From Phenylobacterium sp. CCH9-H3 (GTDB lineage: Bacteria > Pseudomonadota > Alphaproteobacteria > Caulobacterales > Caulobacteraceae): a stretch of 8,804 bases of DNA. The position numbers and the translations under genes are program-made. The stretch is taken from positions 1 through 8,804 of the forward strand of contig NZ_LSJI01000114.1 in the NCBI RefSeq assembly GCF_001557235.1. The letters are read 5' to 3'. This document shows, piece by piece, positions 7,065 through 8,804 of this stretch. The notes beneath the pieces were generated by a model that was not told where the DNA came from, did not search any database, and was given only the letters and a program-made list of their open reading frames with translations. Positions within the stretch are counted from its first letter, which is position 1. Each line of letters begins with the position of its first letter.

Positions 7065-7069
7065 AGGAG
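7065..7069 (+). promoter_or_regulatory. AGGAG ribosome-binding site with start ambiguity for the RTX-like gene
   Basis: AGGAG is a strong SD but abuts the first ATG (7070) with no spacer and lies 15 nt from the next in-frame ATG (7085). Neither spacing is ideal, so the true start is undecided between the two; the difference is five residues. Confidence 0.4.
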
Positions 7070-8443
7070 ATGCTTCCCGAAGAGATGGGCCAGGTCGTCC
7101 CCTTCATCGCCCGTGTCCGCGACAGCGGCGACTGGACCGCGGCCGAGCGCGCCCGGCTGCAGGAGCTGGCCGACCGGCTGGCGGCCAGCGGCGTCGACGT
7201 GGAGGTCATCTACGGCGCCACGGACGAGGGCGACCCCTGGTGCGTGGTCACCGACGGCGCCGGCGACGTCCTGATCCACGTGGCGCGGATCGGGGGCAAG
7301 TTCGTGGTCCACTCGGCGGTGGACGACGCCATCAACGAGAACGCCGACCTGCACACCGCCCTGCGCGACCACCTCGCCGCGACCGAGGGCGCCCTGGCGG
7401 ACCAGTCGGCGACCATCCTGCCCTTCGGCCTGACCGCCCGCCAGGGCCAGACCTTCCTGGCGCTGGTGGTGGCCGCCGCCTTCTTCTACGAGACCACCGC
7501 CGTCGGCGGGACGGCCGAGGCGGCCGAGCTGCCCGACTTGCCGCCGGACGAGCCGAGCATGCCCCAGCCCGACGCGGACGCGCCGGTGCAGGAGCGCGAC
7601 CTCGCTACCCAGGGCGCGACCCTGCAGCAGCAGGCGCCCGGCGCGGCCACCGCCGCGGCCGCGGCGCTTCTGCCCACCGAGGCCTTCGCGGCCGCCGATC
7701 GCGGCGCGCCGGACGATGGGGCCCAGGCCGCCGCGCCCGTCGAGCTGGCGGACGAGGCGCCCGCCGCCAAGGTCGAGGCGATCCTGCCCGCCGCTGCGCC
7801 CGCAGAGCCTCCCGCGACGATCATCGGCACGGATGGCGACGACCGGCTCACCGGCACGACTGCGGACGAGCGCATCGTCGGCGGCGCCGGCAACGACACC
7901 CTGAACGGCGGGGGTGGGCGCGACCTGCTGATCGGCGGCGCGGGCGACGACCGCATCGAGCTGGCCGAGGGCGCCACGGCGGTGGGCGGCGAAGGCGCCG
8001 ACACCTTCGTGATCCAGGCGCCCGTCCAGCTCGGGAACGCCGCGACCCTTCTGGGCGTGATCCTGGATTTCAGCAGCTTCGACGGCGACAAGCTGATCAC
8101 CGCGGGCGGCCGCACCATCCAGCTTCCGGCCCGCCCGGCCCCGCCCGCCGAGGGTGGCGTCACCACCACGGACAGTGAGGGTGCGGGCGACCGCAGCGGC
8201 GGCGGCGGCGGCGGCGGCTTCACCGGGCAGGGCGGAGATCCGACCCTGGCCCCTCCCGGCGACGGGACGTTCGGCCCGACCCTGGTCGGCCCGCCGCTGA
8301 CGCGGGTGGAGGTCGACTTCGACGGCGACGGCGTGATCGACGGCTATGTGCTGGTGGGCCGCAACGGCCACCTGGTGGGCGGCGACGACAGCCCGATCGT
8401 TCTGCCGACGACCGGAGCCATCGGCGACAACCTGTTCGGCTGA
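7070..8443 (+). CDS. RTX-like calcium-binding protein with unnamed N-terminal domain and possible membrane anchor
   Basis: A protein of 457 residues (452 if ATG 7085 is used). Residues 1-115 form a compact charged domain I cannot name: helix WTAAERARLQELADRLAASG, then VEVIYGATDEGDPWCVVTD, then DVLIHVARIGGKFVVHSA. A short hydrophobic stretch at about 128-140 (TFLALVVAAAFFY), preceded by Arg and followed by acidic residues, could anchor the protein with the C-terminal part in the periplasm. An Ala/Pro/Gln-rich linker spans about 146-250. RTX-type repeats follow at 252-300: GTDGDDRLTG, GGAGNDTLN, GGGGRDLLI and GGAGDDRIE, then GGEGADTFVI and LDFSSFDGDKL as in serralysin-type C-terminal regions. 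A Gly7 run (377-383) and VDFDGDGVIDGY (415-426), an EF-hand-like DxDxDG loop, close the protein. RTX repeats bind Ca2+ in known families. No type I secretion genes lie in the window, and no toxin domain is seen, so 'hemolysin' would be misleading. Alternatives are a secreted RTX protein or an anchored sensor/adhesin. Confidence 0.82.
   Translation: MLPEEMGQVVPFIARVRDSGDWTAAERARLQELADRLAASGVDVEVIYGATDEGDPWCVVTDGAGDVLIHVARIGGKFVVHSAVDDAINENADLHTALRDHLAATEGALADQSATILPFGLTARQGQTFLALVVAAAFFYETTAVGGTAEAAELPDLPPDEPSMPQPDADAPVQERDLATQGATLQQQAPGAATAAAAALLPTEAFAAADRGAPDDGAQAAAPVELADEAPAAKVEAILPAAAPAEPPATIIGTDGDDRLTGTTADERIVGGAGNDTLNGGGGRDLLIGGAGDDRIELAEGATAVGGEGADTFVIQAPVQLGNAATLLGVILDFSSFDGDKLITAGGRTIQLPARPAPPAEGGVTTTDSEGAGDRSGGGGGGGFTGQGGDPTLAPPGDGTFGPTLVGPPLTRVEVDFDGDGVIDGYVLVGRNGHLVGGDDSPIVLPTTGAIGDNLFG
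7823..8017 (+). repeat. RTX nonapeptide-type repeat block
   Basis: This segment encodes residues 252-316 of the RTX-like protein. It has four tandem approximate GGxGxDxUx units plus the trailing GGEGADTFVI. Asp at the sixth position of the units is kept, which is what Ca2+ coordination in the beta-roll requires. With only about four units it is a small array. Confidence 0.8.
8198..8218 (+). repeat. (GGC)7 trinucleotide repeat encoding Gly7
   Basis: Seven perfect GGC codons in a row encode the Gly run at residues 377-383 of the RTX-like protein, a flexible linker between the RTX region and the C-terminal DxDxDG loop. A perfect triplet run may vary in length between strains without breaking the frame. 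Confidence 0.8.
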
Positions 8444-8452
8444 GGCCGGGCC

Positions 8453-8476
8453 GAAGGGGCTTAGTGCAGCCCCTTC
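8453..8476. terminator. Hairpin between convergent RTX-like gene and pntB
   Basis: GAAGGGGC (8453-8460) and GCCCCTTC (8469-8476) form a perfect 8-bp stem around an 8-nt loop. The loop contains the pntB stop codon (8463-8461 on the minus strand). It lies 10 bp after the RTX-like stop at 8443. Being symmetric it could end transcription in both directions, but neither side has a T-tract, so it may act with Rho or only protect 3' ends. Confidence 0.5.
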
Positions 8477-8804
8477 ACGATGCCCTCGACCATCTTCTTG
8501 GCGTCGGCGAACAGCATCATGGTGTTGTCCTTGAAGAACAGCTCGTTCTCCACGCCCGCGTAGCCGGCGGCCATGCCGCGCTTCACGAACAGCACCGTGC
8601 GGGCCTTCTCCACGTCCAGGATCGGCATGCCGAAGATGGGCGACTGCGGGTCGGTCTTGGCGGCCGGGTTGGTGACGTCGTTGGCGCCGATCACGAAGGC
8701 CACGTCGGCGGTCGCGAACTCGGCGTTGATGTCCTCCAGCTCGAAGACCTCGTCGTACGGCACGTTGGCCTCGGCCAGCAGCACGTTCATGTGCCCGGGC
8801 ATCC
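8461..8804 (-). CDS. pntB: NAD(P) transhydrogenase subunit beta, C-terminal domain III (truncated by window edge)
   Basis: The 3' 114 codons of pntB; the gene continues beyond the right edge. The Met at 8802 is internal (it matches the Leu of the [12 protein letters not shown] motif in E. coli PntB), not the start. PntB with PntA forms the inner-membrane proton-translocating transhydrogenase, which uses proton motive force to reduce NADP+ with NADH. The visible part is the cytoplasmic NADP(H)-binding domain: [66 protein letters not shown] and [13 protein letters not shown]. All are near-identical to family consensus. The stop TAA lies inside a hairpin loop shared with the convergent RTX-like gene. 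Confidence 0.95.
   Translation of the reverse strand, partial: MPGHMNVLLAEANVPYDEVFELEDINAEFATADVAFVIGANDVTNPAAKTDPQSPIFGMPILDVEKARTVLFVKRGMAAGYAGVENELFFKDNTMMLFADAKKMVEGIVKGLH

Noticed and set aside
7486..8223. Long minus-strand frame opposite the RTX-like gene
   Set aside because: Ser/Ala/Pro-rich shadow of the RTX coding frame with no recognisable domain.
7070..8443. Calling the RTX-like protein a hemolysin or type I-secreted toxin
   Set aside because: It has few RTX units, no toxin domain, no adjacent hlyB/hlyD-type genes, and a possible membrane anchor.
1..8804. CRISPR array, tRNA, rRNA, insertion sequence, attachment site
   Set aside because: I looked for direct repeats with spacers, cloverleaf-like segments, transposase motifs and terminal repeats and saw none.

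Overview
The window is very GC-rich DNA with dense genes, short overlaps and GTG/TTG starts. It is most like an alphaproteobacterium of the Caulobacterales (Caulobacter/Phenylobacterium type). That placement is an inference from the TilS and PntB sequences, the cpoB-tilS order and base composition; no rRNA or other phylogenetic marker is present.

Layout, left to right. (1) Positions 1-1594, + strand: the 3' end of cpoB/ybgF (Tol-Pal periplasmic TPR protein), overlapping tilS (tRNA-Ile lysidine synthetase), which starts at a GTG inside the end of cpoB. (2) Positions 1576-3326, - strand: an M23 metallopeptidase and an alpha/beta hydrolase joined by a four-base TTGA stop/start overlap. The hydrolase converges on tilS and the two 3' ends overlap by 19 bp. 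(3) Positions 3327-3588: a 262-bp GC-rich intergenic stretch with several inverted repeats and a weak terminator candidate. (4) Positions 3589-6582, - strand: a classical (type Va) autotransporter of about 997 residues with signal peptide, NxGxI-type beta-helix passenger, two Asp-rich DxDxDG loops and a C-terminal beta-barrel ending in Phe. (5) Positions 6583-6716: a divergent intergenic region with a sharp AT-rich island, -10-like hexamers on both strands and a small perfect dyad. (6) Positions 6717-8443, + strand: a two-gene operon of a small XRE-type HTH regulator and an RTX-like protein. The latter has an unnamed N-terminal domain, one candidate membrane segment, an Ala/Pro-rich linker, four RTX-type repeats and a C-terminal DxDxDG loop. 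(7) Positions 8461-8804, - strand: the 3' end of pntB, convergent with the RTX gene across a perfect 8-bp hairpin whose loop holds the pntB stop codon.

The flanks are housekeeping (envelope constriction, tRNA modification, NADPH supply). The centre is cell-envelope and surface biology. The most interesting part is the regulator/RTX operon facing the autotransporter across one shared AT-rich control region, with Ca2+-binding-type motifs on both sides. That these genes work together is inferred from layout only.
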